NCBI GenBank assembly: GCA_015709715.1
Contig: CP054184.1
Coordinates: 372,001 to 436,000, forward strand
Direction of reading: 5' to 3'
DNA length: 64,000 bases
Source of the DNA: Nitrospira sp.
GTDB taxonomy: Bacteria > Nitrospirota > Nitrospiria > Nitrospirales > Nitrospiraceae
Shown here one piece after another: positions 41,008 through 50,790 of the stretch (position 1 is the first letter of the stretch; each line of letters starts with the position of its first letter). The position numbers and the translations under genes are program-made. A model generated the notes under the pieces. The model was not told the DNA's origin and searched no databases. It saw only the letters and a program-made list of their open reading frames with translations.

Positions 41008-41493
41008 CTAAACCGGCACATTCCAGTCATCTTGCCCTTCCTTCTTGTCCACCTCATGCCGCCAGATGGCCTTTCGGTACCTGAAGGACACCTCCTCCAT
41101 ATGACCCAATTGCACAAATGCTTTATCGAGGCAATTCGGCATATAGGGATGCATCTCGATGACAATCCCATCCTCGAACTGAGTCGTGAAATAATGTTCC
41201 TCCGTCCCGTCTTTCGCGATGCGGTACCATTTGATCGTGATGGTCTTCAAATGTTCTCCGGTACAGAGCGCCTGATACAAAAGGGGCGAGGCCTTATCCA
41301 CCTCCTTCGTGATCGTGGCCGCGCCGTGGACACGCTTTCCTGCCGCAAGCCCCGTTTGTGGGTCGGAGGGAATGTAGACCTTATGGTCGAAGGCCTGGAC
41401 GAGAATCGTTCCCTCCCGTCCCTTCTGCTGACATGACCCTTCGATCTTGCCTTGTTTTTCTCCTTCAATTTCCAAGTAGGCTGGAATCGGCAT
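41008..41493 (-). CDS. tssD: T6SS tube protein Hcp/TssD
   Basis: The 161-residue protein is Hcp, which stacks as hexamers to form the expelled inner tube. Landmarks are IPAYLEIEGEKQGKIEGSC at the start, VQAFDHKVYIPSD, HGAATITKEVDKASPLLYQALC, and ITIKWYR near the middle. The AAAGGAGGAG ribosome binding site is the strongest in the cluster, in keeping with the large amounts of Hcp needed. A gene of this length has no extended-toxin fusion. Confidence 0.96.
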   Translation of the reverse strand: MPIPAYLEIEGEKQGKIEGSCQQKGREGTILVQAFDHKVYIPSDPQTGLAAGKRVHGAATITKEVDKASPLLYQALCTGEHLKTITIKWYRIAKDGTEEHYFTTQFEDGIVIEMHPYMPNCLDKAFVQLGHMEEVSFRYRKAIWRHEVDKKEGQDDWNVPV

Positions 41494-41511
41494 AGTGCGC
41501 TCCTCCTTTTC

Positions 41512-42999
41512 CTATTTCTTCTTATCGAGCCGACCGACCAGGGACAACGTGAAAAAGGCGCCCATATATTTGATGTGCGGCACCACTTTCAGATCGACCC
41601 GATACCAACCGGGATTTCCCTCCACATCGCTGACCGTCACCTGAGCATCCCGGAGTGGACGCCGACGCCGCACTTCCGCCGTGACGACATCCTGCGCGGA
41701 CACGTACTGGCTGATCCAGGTATTGAGTTCCCGTTCCAGATCCGCCCGGTCCTTCGTGCTGCCGAGTTGTTCGGTTTGCAGCACCTTGAGGTAATGGGCC
41801 AACCGGTTGACGATGAAGAGGTAGGGCAACTGAGTGCCCAATCGATAGTTCGCCTCCGCCACCTTGCCCTCCGCACTCTGGCCGAAAGTCTTGGCACGTT
41901 GGCAGGAGTTGGCGGAAAAAAAGCAGGCGTTGTCCGAGCCCTTCCGCATGGTCAAGGCGATGAAGCCCGCATCGGCCAATTCCTTCTCGCGCTCGCCGGA
42001 AATCAGGATTTCCGTCGGTATCTTCGTCTCGATCCCGCCCATCGACTCGAACAGATGCACCGGCAGGTTCTCCACCGTCCCGCCGCTGATCGGACCGATG
42101 ATGTTGGTGTACCAGCGGGACTTGGCGAAACTGTCGGTCAGACGCGTGGCGAATGCGAAGGCCGTATTGCCCCAGAGGTAACTCTCGTGGCCGTTGCTGA
42201 GCGATTCGGTGTAATTGAAGACCTTCGCCGGATTCGCCTCCTGACTGTAGGGCAGCCGCAGCAAAAACCGCGGCAAGCAGAGACCGACGGATCGGGCATC
42301 CTCGGAATCGCGGAAGGCGTTCCATTTGATGTACTGCGGGCCTTCAAAATGTGTCTTCAAGTCTCTGAGGTTCGGCAGGCGGAGAAAACTCTCCATGCCG
42401 AAGAACTTCGGTCCGGCCGCCGCAAGAAACGGAGCATGCGCCATCGTGGCCACACTGGCGACATACTGCAGCAGCTTGACGTCCTGCGGGCCCGGGCCGA
42501 ATTCGTAATTGGCGACCATCGCGCCGATAGGGTTGCCGCCGAACTGACCGAACTCAGCCGTGTACAGATGTTTGTACAGGCTGGACTTTGTGACATCCGG
42601 CGCCTCCAAAAAATCGGTCAGTAATTCTTCTTTCGACACGTTCAAGATCTCGAACTGGATGTTTTCTCGAAACTCGGTCCGCTCCACGGCCAGCTTCAGC
42701 CCGCGCCACGCGGATTCCAACTTCTGAAACGTCGCGTGATGCAGGATGGCGTCCACCTGTGCGCTGAGTTTTCTGTCCATCTCGGCGATCATGTCGACGA
42801 CCATGGCCTGGTTGACCTTCATATCCTTCCGCTCCGGCACCAGGAGGGCCCGTACGATCTCCTCAAGGCCCCGTCTGGCCGGAGAATAGGCTTCTTCTTG
42901 CGGTCGGATATCGATGGACTCCAACATCTGCTCGATCAAGCTGGATTCGGCTTCTGCGACCGGTGTTTTGGTGGATGGGGTCTCCTGTGTCTCCGCCAT
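41512..42999 (-). CDS. tssC: T6SS contractile sheath large subunit TssC/VipB
   Basis: The 495-residue protein is the large sheath subunit: KLSAQVDAILHHATFQKLESAWRGLKL, NPIGAMVANYEFG, FLAAAGPKFFGMESF, FLLRLPYSQE and LPYLFIVNRLAHYLKV. With TssB it forms the spring that drives the tube and is the ClpV substrate complex. GGAGGAGG precedes its start. It follows tssB by 27 bases. Confidence 0.97.
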   Translation of the reverse strand: MAETQETPSTKTPVAEAESSLIEQMLESIDIRPQEEAYSPARRGLEEIVRALLVPERKDMKVNQAMVVDMIAEMDRKLSAQVDAILHHATFQKLESAWRGLKLAVERTEFRENIQFEILNVSKEELLTDFLEAPDVTKSSLYKHLYTAEFGQFGGNPIGAMVANYEFGPGPQDVKLLQYVASVATMAHAPFLAAAGPKFFGMESFLRLPNLRDLKTHFEGPQYIKWNAFRDSEDARSVGLCLPRFLLRLPYSQEANPAKVFNYTESLSNGHESYLWGNTAFAFATRLTDSFAKSRWYTNIIGPISGGTVENLPVHLFESMGGIETKIPTEILISGEREKELADAGFIALTMRKGSDNACFFSANSCQRAKTFGQSAEGKVAEANYRLGTQLPYLFIVNRLAHYLKVLQTEQLGSTKDRADLERELNTWISQYVSAQDVVTAEVRRRRPLRDAQVTVSDVEGNPGWYRVDLKVVPHIKYMGAFFTLSLVGRLDKKK

Positions 43000-43026
43000 G
43001 GCCTGTCCTCCTCCGGCATAAATGGA

Positions 43027-43524
43027 CTATCGCGATTCTCCCGCGCCCAATTCTTTGATCAAGCGCTCACGCGCCTCCACGTCACTGAGCAAGCTGTCGA
43101 TCTTTTTCTTGAAGGCCGGCACATTGCCGAGGGGCCCCTTCAACGACTGCAATGCCGCCCGCAGCTCCAGCAGCTTATTGAGTTCCGGAACCTGTTGCGC
43201 GATCGAGTCGGGGCTGAAATCCTTCAAGCCGCTGATGCGAATGGCGACCGGAAGATCCTCTCCCTCTTTGCCGGAAAGCCGATTCGGCACCGTCATCGAC
43301 AGCTCCAGATTCAGACTCCGCATCACCTCGTCGAAATTGCTCTTGTCGACTCGAATCTTCTTTCTGTCCTCCAGCGGCGTGTCGTCCGGCTTCAACGTGA
43401 AATCACCCATGAACACCATTTTCAAGGGCAGTTCTTTTTCTTCCTGGGCTCCCTCCGTGGCCGGTTTGAAGACGATATTGACTCTCTCTTCCGGTGCCAC
43501 CGACCCCTCTTTGCCACCTGCCAT
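43027..43524 (-). CDS. tssB: T6SS contractile sheath small subunit TssB/VipA
   Basis: The 165-residue protein is VipA: RVNIVFKPATEGAQEEKELPL, KMVFMGDFTLKPDDTPLEDRKKIRVDKSNFDEVM and LELRAALQSLKGPLGN. Its N-terminal beta hairpin and C-terminal helix interlock with TssC. A strong AGGAAGGAG site precedes the ATG. It lies 51 bases after tssA. Confidence 0.96.
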   Translation of the reverse strand: MAGGKEGSVAPEERVNIVFKPATEGAQEEKELPLKMVFMGDFTLKPDDTPLEDRKKIRVDKSNFDEVMRSLNLELSMTVPNRLSGKEGEDLPVAIRISGLKDFSPDSIAQQVPELNKLLELRAALQSLKGPLGNVPAFKKKIDSLLSDVEARERLIKELGAGESR

Positions 43525-43575
43525 GGCTCGCTCCTTCCTGTGTGAATCCTCGCGAGGAGGACTCGCTGGTTGACG

Positions 43576-45186
43576 CTATCGTTCGACTCGTGCCGATTGG
43601 TGCTTGCCTTCCATATCCAAGCCCGAGAGCATGTCCACCCGACAGATGCGACGGTGAACCGCCTCGGCCCGATTGGCCCATTCCTCCGAGGGTGGCCTTG
43701 AGTCCTTCAGCAACTGCTGGAGGACCTGCCACATCGTCTTCCACACATCGACCGACAAGGTCGGTTCCCAGGCATCGAGGGCAAACCGTACGATGGCCTC
43801 CTCGAGGCCTTCCAGTTGCGACAGCGCAATTTTCGGATGCCCGGCGCGTAGACAGAGCTTGGCCGCATCCAGTCTCAACAGAAACCGCTCTCGTTCCGAG
43901 CAGGAGCCGGCTGATTCGTTCTGCAACAGTGCGATCGCTTCTTTCAGCCGGCCTTGCTCCGCCAACGTTGCGGCTTGCCCGCACAAGTCGTCAAGCCGGT
44001 CGCCCGCTCGACCAAGTTTGCCGTTGTCTCCTTTCCCGGATCCCGTTGCCTCGGCAGTGGTGTCCCGCAGTGCCTCGATCCATAGCCTGGTCTCTTCGTT
44101 TGCGAAGGGCATGTCGTCGGAAAATCGGCAGCCCGCGAGTTCCGGCAGTCGCTCGATCAAGGTTCTGACCTCGTCCTCCACCGCTGTTTTCGCCTGCCGG
44201 TACGACGCTCCGAGTTGGCCCAACGCGCGGGCAGCCATCCGATGGGGATCGAGCCAGAACGGGGTCTCGGGACATTGCGACTCGACCTGTTCCACGAGTT
44301 GAGCCCATAACCCCTTCTCATACAGCTCTTGGTATCGGTGGACGACATGAGGGGTGGGCGGAGGTATGCGCGACAAGCCATCGTCGAGTGGTGACGGCAT
44401 CTGAAGCGTCGCCCACATGGTGGCCCGCACCAAGCGATAGGGCCACGGCGACGAAGAGTCTTGGGCCCTTGCGAACAGAGCGGCGCGCCGGATAAGGTCT
44501 CCGGCTTCACGCAATGCATTGCGACAATCTTCCGCCGTAGTGATGGAGCGCGGCCCACCGGAGGTGGTCGGTGGCCCGGCCGCTCCTTGAATCTCTTGGC
44601 CCTTGCCTTCCGGCTTCGGTTCGGGCTGCCCCAGCTGTTCGATCTGCCGTGCGATTTCATTCCGCAGTCCCGCAAAACCGGGGGCCTTGTCCGCCGCCTT
44701 CTCGACGAGCAGCATCTCAAGCGTACGCAGGAGTTCTTCGCAGGTCCGCAACGCGTCGAGATCGTGAGACGAGAGCCCTCTCTCGACAAAGGCCGTTTCG
44801 AGTCTGCCCTCCAACCAGACCAGCACATCCATTCGCTTCTGCACTCGCTTGGCTTCCGGAAAGAGTGAATCCCAGTACCGGGCCAGCATGTCTCGCAAGC
44901 AAGCCAGTCCGGCCGCGAGCCCTGGAATCCCTTCTTCATGCAATAAGCCGAGACAGACATAGGCAGCCGCCAAAAGATCTTTCGATTTGTCGGCCAGGAC
45001 GATCCGCCCCCCCGCCACAACCTGCTTCCAGTTCACCGGTTCGTGGGATAGAGACTCCAGCTTTTGGATCTCATCCTGCATGGAGAGAAAGTCGGCATCG
45101 TCCCGGACAGGGCTGCCGGCAGGTGCATCGGCGCGAATGGGTTTGGCTCCGATGGCCTGCCACTCCATGGTTAAGTCGGTCACCAT
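43576..45186 (-). CDS. tssA: T6SS protein TssA (ImpA N-terminal domain)
   Basis: The 536-residue protein has an ImpA_N domain (about 10-140; PVRDDADFLSMQDEIQKLES, WKQVVAGGRIVLADKSKDLLAAAYVCLGLL, GLACLRDMLARYWDSLFP) and a long helical C-terminal half. It ends AEAVHRRICRVDMLSGLD. TssA caps or primes the growing tube-sheath. The long C-terminal part without an obvious VasJ-type tail sequence places it in the large TssA class, but the subclass is uncertain. Confidence 0.88.
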   Translation of the reverse strand: MVTDLTMEWQAIGAKPIRADAPAGSPVRDDADFLSMQDEIQKLESLSHEPVNWKQVVAGGRIVLADKSKDLLAAAYVCLGLLHEEGIPGLAAGLACLRDMLARYWDSLFPEAKRVQKRMDVLVWLEGRLETAFVERGLSSHDLDALRTCEELLRTLEMLLVEKAADKAPGFAGLRNEIARQIEQLGQPEPKPEGKGQEIQGAAGPPTTSGGPRSITTAEDCRNALREAGDLIRRAALFARAQDSSSPWPYRLVRATMWATLQMPSPLDDGLSRIPPPTPHVVHRYQELYEKGLWAQLVEQVESQCPETPFWLDPHRMAARALGQLGASYRQAKTAVEDEVRTLIERLPELAGCRFSDDMPFANEETRLWIEALRDTTAEATGSGKGDNGKLGRAGDRLDDLCGQAATLAEQGRLKEAIALLQNESAGSCSERERFLLRLDAAKLCLRAGHPKIALSQLEGLEEAIVRFALDAWEPTLSVDVWKTMWQVLQQLLKDSRPPSEEWANRAEAVHRRICRVDMLSGLDMEGKHQSARVER

Positions 45187-45226
45187 GTCGTCGTTCGCCT
45201 TTCGCTCCCCTCACCCGTGGCTTCCG

Positions 45227-48200
45227 TTAGGGGCATTTGAACTTCGCAAAGAAGCCCGGGGCGAAGGGATGTTTCACATGCTCCGCCTTCAGATCAAACC
45301 GGATGACCACCGGCTCCTTCATGCCGACCGAGAATTTCCAGGACAACCGGTATTCCGTCGGGCTGATCGGAACAGGGCGACCTTCCTGCAGCATCCTGAA
45401 CAGCCCCCACCGCCCCTCATACTGTTTCGTGTAACTCTTGCGCTGCGCTTCATCGGTGCCGACTGCGATCTGCAGCAGCGCTCCGCGTTCGTCCGAACGG
45501 CCGGTCCAGTGGAACGGCGAGTAGAATTCCGGGCCCATTTGATACGTCAGTTCTTGCCCCTCGATCATCAGGCGAATTTCACTCAAACCCACTCCGCCGG
45601 TCGCATTGGGCTTCAGCTCGAAGGGAACGTTTGGCTCCGGACTGCCGGAGGGGAACAGGGCGTCCGAAATGGCCTTCACCTGCTGGAGAGCGGTTCCGGG
45701 GACGGTATCGGAAGAGGCCCCCGTCTTCGCGATTTCCTCTGCGGAGACCGGACTGACGTTCGACTTGTAAAACGCCAGCAACCTCCCGCTTTGAGGATTG
45801 AAGAAATCGATCAAGTTGGGAATCGTCACTTCATCCGCGCTGTCTGGACGGAATGGATACAGACTGCCGATCGCCTGGGCACAATCTCGGCTGAGTTCCT
45901 GCCTCTTTTCCACATCGACCATGTGGATCGGCTGCAGGAGAAGCTGTTCCGCTGAGGATCGAATCCTTTGATCGAGACGGCCTGTGATGGCCGCCAGGCG
46001 ATGTTCGGCCTGCAGTTGCTCGGAGGAAGGCATGCCCCCCTCCACGCTTCGGCTTAAGGCATCCCGTAACTGTTGCAACTCCTGCATATACTGTTTCAAC
46101 GGCGCCCCCTGGTTTTCCGGGCAGGACACGACGAATTCATGCAGGGAATGAAAGGCTTCCGCGACGGGATGCGGCGAGGCACTGCCGTGAATCCACCCCT
46201 TGCTGACATCGCAAACGAAGTCCGACAGTTTGCTGAACGACGTATGGTCGTCCACCGCCTTCAGGAGCGCGACGAGGACGGAGTTCTCCTGCGTCAACCC
46301 TTGCAGAAGCGTGATCGTCTCTTCCCGCGTGCTCACGGCACGCAGTTTCACGGCGGCAAGAAACTGCAGCCACCGGCGGATATAGTCTTCGCGATACAAC
46401 GTGTGGATACGTCTTTCGACCTCTGCGCGCGAATCTTTGGGCACATCGAGGACCCACGAATCCGCATAGGCCCGGTCCAAGATCCGATCCATGACCTTGC
46501 GGAACAAACCGTTGTCGAATTGAGGCGTAAAAAACCCGGGAATCTCGTCGCTGCTTTCGAGCAGGCTGGTCTTTTGCCCCTGCAGGAGGGAAGCCAGCGT
46601 CACAGGGACCGGTTTATATTGCTGCATTACTTCGCGCTGGATGCGAGCGTAGATCCGTTCGGGGTAGGGCGATTGTTGCAACGCCGCTCTTGTCGCCGAG
46701 ACCAAACCGAGATCTCGTGGGAAGGGGACCTGGTCCGGCTGCAACACGCGACTGTAGAGGTCGATCTGCCGATCGATCGTGTTTTTCGCATCGGCGGTCG
46801 CAGCCTTCTGGCCATACCGGACCGGTAGGAGGTCCTGCCAGATCCGCCTGAGCCAGTCGGCAAGGAAAGGCCGGTCCAGATGACCTAGCTCGGTCGCCCC
46901 CGATGTATAGGACAGCATGAGGTAGGTCTTGAGGTAGGAATAATAAAAGTCGCTGTCGTGGGCCTGTGGCGCGCGGGATGGGTCGGCGGCGAATCCTCTC
47001 AGGGTCTCTTCCACATGCGTGCGCGTCTGGTCTCGATAGAATTTGTGGAACAACGCGAGATAGAGGTCTCGCGCAACCGGGTAGAGAGTCGTTTCTCGGT
47101 TCATGCCCCAGCGACGCGCCAAGGGCGGTCTCGTTTCGTGATCGGTCTGAAGAACCTCGATCTGTTGCCGGAATTGTTCGAAATCCCTGTCTTGTATCCC
47201 CTCCACGAAGGGTTTGGCCTCTCGGATAATCGCCTGGTACACGTGGCCGGCGCTGGCTTCGATCCGATTGTGGAGGTCTCGATTCAAGGAAAAGGAATAG
47301 AGTGAGGCTCCGACAAACGCCACACCGGCCGCCGCCGTCCCGGCAGCCAGCGCCCGTTTCTTCAGCAGCAGGCGACGCTGCACCGCGATCGAAGGGTGGG
47401 CAAGTCCTTGATCCGGAACGACGATCCCGCTGAACAGGTGTTTCACGAAGTAGGGTCTCTTCTCCCGTGGTTCTATAGGCGGAGCCCCACCTCGTTCCTG
47501 GAGGCCGGCACGACGATTCACAAGCTGTATGACACCGTCCAGCGAAGGCCCTTCTTGAGTCGCGCTGGTGAGATAAAACCCTCTGAACAGCGGTCTGTCC
47601 TGAAATTGGCCGGGCTGGAACAGAAGATCGACGAAACGAGTGAGATTCGGCTTGGCCAAGGCCAGGTTCAATGGGAAGCAGAAGATTTCCCTCGCCTTCT
47701 TCGAGCCGAGCACAGACAGCAGTCGGGCATGACGCCGAACCAACATCGCTTGCAGCAATTCCGAGAAGGCAGCATCGAACTGCTTCTGGGGCGTCCCGCT
47801 GGACGCCGTTCCCGCGGGAAAGGTATGGCCCCACACCTGCTCCTCGCGGCCGGCGTGATCTAAATCCTCAAAAAACTCGGCGAACCCGCCCAACACGTCG
47901 CACTTCGTGAATACCAGATAGACAGGGAAGACCACACCGAGTCGTTGGATGATCTCTTCCAACCGCGCGCGGATCTGCTTCGCCTGCACATCAACATCCT
48001 TCTCCCTTGCTGCGAACAGGTCCGGCAGGCTCACCGTGACCATGACGCCGTTCAAGGCAGTCTTCTGGCGGTGGGCGGCAATCGACTCCAGCAAAACCAA
48101 CCATTCGCCGCGAGCCTCGCCTCCCACAGCGCAGTGCCCCGCCGTGTCGATGAACAGGGCTTCATTCGTACACCACCAGTCACAGGTCCGAGCCCCGAGT

Positions 48201-48727
48201 GTCCCACTCCCTCCCGCCTCATCCTTTCGAGGGACGATGACTTGCAGGCCGGAGTTCAACAGCATGGTGCTTTTACCGGAAGCCGGAGGCCCGACCAGGA
48301 GATACCAAGGAAGCGCCGAAAGGGCCTTCTGTCCGAAGGACGATTGCGAAAGCTCCAGAATGGCTTGTTCGAACTCGGATCTGAGCCCTTCAAGCCGTGT
48401 CTGTTGCTCGGAAGAGGTTCGGCTTACCTGATCCGGCGCCTGCCTCTTCAACGAGACGTCCGGGCCCGTCGCCCGCTTTTCTTCCCGATAGGTGCTGATC
48501 GTTTGATAGAGACCATACGCGACCAGGACGGCCACGCCCGCGAAGGCCCGCGTCTCAAACCGCTCCAGGCCGATCAGCGCCCCGAAGGTCAACACCAGCA
48601 CAACCAGCAACAGACTGCACCAGAATGCCGCCTGACGCGGATGACGCTGCACGTACAACCTGGCCTGGCCGAGTCCGGTCTTCGCAGACTCCCGAAACCG
48701 CAACGTGATGTCGCTAATGTGTGTCAT
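45227..48727 (-). CDS. tssM: T6SS membrane-complex protein TssM (IcmF)
   Basis: The protein of about 1,166 residues has two N-terminal membrane segments (about 35-55 and 61-78), a cytoplasmic GTPase-like domain with Walker A LVGPPASGKST (about 145-154) and FIDTAG downstream. A third membrane segment (about 445-465) is followed by the large periplasmic IcmF/DUF1215-type domain that contacts TssJ. The start ATG at 48727 overlaps the tssL stop (ATGA); an open frame extends upstream but lies inside tssL. It forms the trans-envelope channel with TssL and TssJ. Confidence 0.95.
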   Translation of the reverse strand: MTHISDITLRFRESAKTGLGQARLYVQRHPRQAAFWCSLLLVVLVLTFGALIGLERFETRAFAGVAVLVAYGLYQTISTYREEKRATGPDVSLKRQAPDQVSRTSSEQQTRLEGLRSEFEQAILELSQSSFGQKALSALPWYLLVGPPASGKSTMLLNSGLQVIVPRKDEAGGSGTLGARTCDWWCTNEALFIDTAGHCAVGGEARGEWLVLLESIAAHRQKTALNGVMVTVSLPDLFAAREKDVDVQAKQIRARLEEIIQRLGVVFPVYLVFTKCDVLGGFAEFFEDLDHAGREEQVWGHTFPAGTASSGTPQKQFDAAFSELLQAMLVRRHARLLSVLGSKKAREIFCFPLNLALAKPNLTRFVDLLFQPGQFQDRPLFRGFYLTSATQEGPSLDGVIQLVNRRAGLQERGGAPPIEPREKRPYFVKHLFSGIVVPDQGLAHPSIAVQRRLLLKKRALAAGTAAAGVAFVGASLYSFSLNRDLHNRIEASAGHVYQAIIREAKPFVEGIQDRDFEQFRQQIEVLQTDHETRPPLARRWGMNRETTLYPVARDLYLALFHKFYRDQTRTHVEETLRGFAADPSRAPQAHDSDFYYSYLKTYLMLSYTSGATELGHLDRPFLADWLRRIWQDLLPVRYGQKAATADAKNTIDRQIDLYSRVLQPDQVPFPRDLGLVSATRAALQQSPYPERIYARIQREVMQQYKPVPVTLASLLQGQKTSLLESSDEIPGFFTPQFDNGLFRKVMDRILDRAYADSWVLDVPKDSRAEVERRIHTLYREDYIRRWLQFLAAVKLRAVSTREETITLLQGLTQENSVLVALLKAVDDHTSFSKLSDFVCDVSKGWIHGSASPHPVAEAFHSLHEFVVSCPENQGAPLKQYMQELQQLRDALSRSVEGGMPSSEQLQAEHRLAAITGRLDQRIRSSAEQLLLQPIHMVDVEKRQELSRDCAQAIGSLYPFRPDSADEVTIPNLIDFFNPQSGRLLAFYKSNVSPVSAEEIAKTGASSDTVPGTALQQVKAISDALFPSGSPEPNVPFELKPNATGGVGLSEIRLMIEGQELTYQMGPEFYSPFHWTGRSDERGALLQIAVGTDEAQRKSYTKQYEGRWGLFRMLQEGRPVPISPTEYRLSWKFSVGMKEPVVIRFDLKAEHVKHPFAPGFFAKFKCP

Positions 48728-49431
48728 CGGCTCAACGTGACGACTTTCTCGCCCAACTCTTTGAGTTGTGCAGCGACTGCATCGGCATGGCGGTTGATGT
48801 TCAGCATGAGTATCAGAAACAGGCCCAGCGCAAACAGGGTTCCCGCGGCCACCGCAATCCAAGGGGTGGTGATCGCGTGACGCGCCGGCGCGGGGATGCC
48901 GGTCACTGTTTCGCCGAGCGATAAGGGCGGCGCTTCTCCACGTTTCGCTTGGATGTCGCGCCCCATTTCTTGCACCAAGGCCTTGAGCTGATCTTTGCCT
49001 TGCAGCTTGTATTTGCCTTCGAATCCCAACGCCAAACAGAGGTAGTACAACTCCAACAGGTCCGCATTCAGAGGACGAGCACTCCAGATCTCATCCAATT
49101 GGTCAAAAAACCCCTGCCCTGCCGTGTCGATGCCGAAGAGTTCGCTCTGCAAGCTCAACTCCGGCCATTGGTGTTTTTGGGGCCAGTTCGAGATCATGAT
49201 CATTTCATCCAGGTAGGCGGCTACGGCATACCCCGCCGCCTTCATGGTTTCTTTTGGCAGGCTAAGCTCATTCCCCGCCTGATTGACCTGATAGAAGAGG
49301 TCCAGTAATTGAGACCGCAGTGTCCTCGGCTCTCCGCAGTCGGCGGCAACCCGCAAGGATGTCCCCAACACGAGGAGATCATTAAAGAGGGTGATCAGAT
49401 TCGTCTTCCGTTCCGTCACCGGGGTAGGCAT
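48724..49431 (-). CDS. tssL: T6SS membrane-complex protein TssL (DotU)
   Basis: The protein of about 235 residues has the DotU domain (LITLFNDLLVLGTSL, YAVAAYLDEMIMISNWPQ, FFDQLDEIWSARPLNADLLELYYLCLALGFEGKY) and one C-terminal membrane anchor (about 205-228). There is no OmpA-type peptidoglycan-binding extension, so anchoring to the wall must come from elsewhere. ATG at 49431 has AGGTG six bases upstream; a GTG three codons earlier adjoins the tssK stop. Confidence 0.94.
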   Translation of the reverse strand: MPTPVTERKTNLITLFNDLLVLGTSLRVAADCGEPRTLRSQLLDLFYQVNQAGNELSLPKETMKAAGYAVAAYLDEMIMISNWPQKHQWPELSLQSELFGIDTAGQGFFDQLDEIWSARPLNADLLELYYLCLALGFEGKYKLQGKDQLKALVQEMGRDIQAKRGEAPPLSLGETVTGIPAPARHAITTPWIAVAAGTLFALGLFLILMLNINRHADAVAAQLKELGEKVVTLSR

Positions 49432-49440
49432 GGACGACAC

Positions 49441-50775
49441 CTATCTGGTCCAGATGAGTTCCAACTTGGCCTCTTTCAAAGCCGGAGGCACATACACGGC
49501 GAGCGCCCGCGCTCGACAGATGGCTGCCCAGCGCGGCCCTTGCTCCTCCAACCTGAAATACCTGTACCCTGCCTTGACCGCCATGGTCGGTGGAGGAGCC
49601 GCCACATGTGTGACCCCCAACCCTTCGACAGCGCCGGACACGATGCTCTCCACCTCATCCGGCGCCGCGATGCGAATCTGCTTCACGAACTTGGGAAGCT
49701 GCTCATCCGTGACTCCTCCCGCAACCACGAGATAGAGATGGCCGGATTGGAGCAGGAGTTCGTCTGCCACGGCCCCTTCCCAAATAAATTCTGTGCGCTG
49801 CGTAAGTGGGATCGACTCCGTGCGCGTCTCTTCTTCTTTCAATGCCTGTCTGATTCTCGCGTCCATCTCGCGAAACACGGAGTACAGGTTGAAATGGTCG
49901 TATGGGGGGACCTCCATCGGATCGAGCATCGGGTAGACCGTGCTCAATTCGCCCAGCAGTCTGGCCAAGACCAGGTACAATCCTTCGGGGTGAGCATGAC
50001 CTGTCTGAATGTAATGAGCCACAACAGGAAGATGGGCATTGAGGATATGCAGACGCGAGCACCGAGCCTGATCCATGCCTCCCGGGCTCGCCGCAAGTTG
50101 TTGGGCCACCAACGCCTTGCGTTTGGCGGACAGCAGTTCCAGCAGACTGCGTAATAGGCGCATGAGCCACGGTGAGGCACCGATGGTGAGGCAAGGAGGG
50201 AGGTACTTGTCTCGCAACACCAGGCCTCCACCGGAAGCCCTTTCAAGCTCCAATACTTTCAGCGTAATAAAACCGGCCGCATCTTCTCCCGAAAACAGAA
50301 TTCGTAAGTTGGCTCTCGCGAGGAGAATCTCTCGTTTTTCTCCGGAATTAAGGTCCGCGACGCTGGCCCTGACCGCAACATAGCGGGTAGGCGCCCTGCC
50401 GCCGGTCTCGTCGAGCAGACAGTTCGGTCCATCGGTTCGCTCGGCGGGAATTCCCACGAACACATCCAAGTGATCCAGGGAGGGGGGGAAATAGCGGTCT
50501 ATGGGGCGGGGCTCCAGCAGGCTCCCGTTCTCCTCGCCGGCGGCAACGCTGATCACCGTCCCATCCGGCAGGACACCTCTGAGCGCGAGAATGCGCACGA
50601 TATTGTTTGCCAAATCGTCGGCATCCAGCCGAACGGCCATCAGCCCCCACCCGAAAGGATTTACCACGCGAAGCCGCTCCTGCAGCAACTGCCCGTAATA
50701 CTGATCCCATTGCTGGAAGTGGTGCGGGGCCAGGAACATGCCTTCATGCCACACGACTTTGCCGGGCTGCCCCAT
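49441..50775 (-). CDS. tssK: T6SS baseplate-membrane connector TssK
   Basis: The 444-residue protein is TssK: VVWHEGMFLAPHHFQQWDQYYGQLL at the N-terminus, GLMAVRLD, and FEITSIRVALPDEV-like C-terminal block (here IRIAAPDEVESIV, KAGYRYFRLE). TssK trimers join the TssFGE baseplate to the TssJLM membrane complex. It lies between tssJ and tssL with gaps of 15 and no bases. Confidence 0.95.
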   Translation of the reverse strand: MGQPGKVVWHEGMFLAPHHFQQWDQYYGQLLQERLRVVNPFGWGLMAVRLDADDLANNIVRILALRGVLPDGTVISVAAGEENGSLLEPRPIDRYFPPSLDHLDVFVGIPAERTDGPNCLLDETGGRAPTRYVAVRASVADLNSGEKREILLARANLRILFSGEDAAGFITLKVLELERASGGGLVLRDKYLPPCLTIGASPWLMRLLRSLLELLSAKRKALVAQQLAASPGGMDQARCSRLHILNAHLPVVAHYIQTGHAHPEGLYLVLARLLGELSTVYPMLDPMEVPPYDHFNLYSVFREMDARIRQALKEEETRTESIPLTQRTEFIWEGAVADELLLQSGHLYLVVAGGVTDEQLPKFVKQIRIAAPDEVESIVSGAVEGLGVTHVAAPPPTMAVKAGYRYFRLEEQGPRWAAICRARALAVYVPPALKEAKLELIWTR

Positions 50776-50790
50776 ACACGCGCCTTTCGC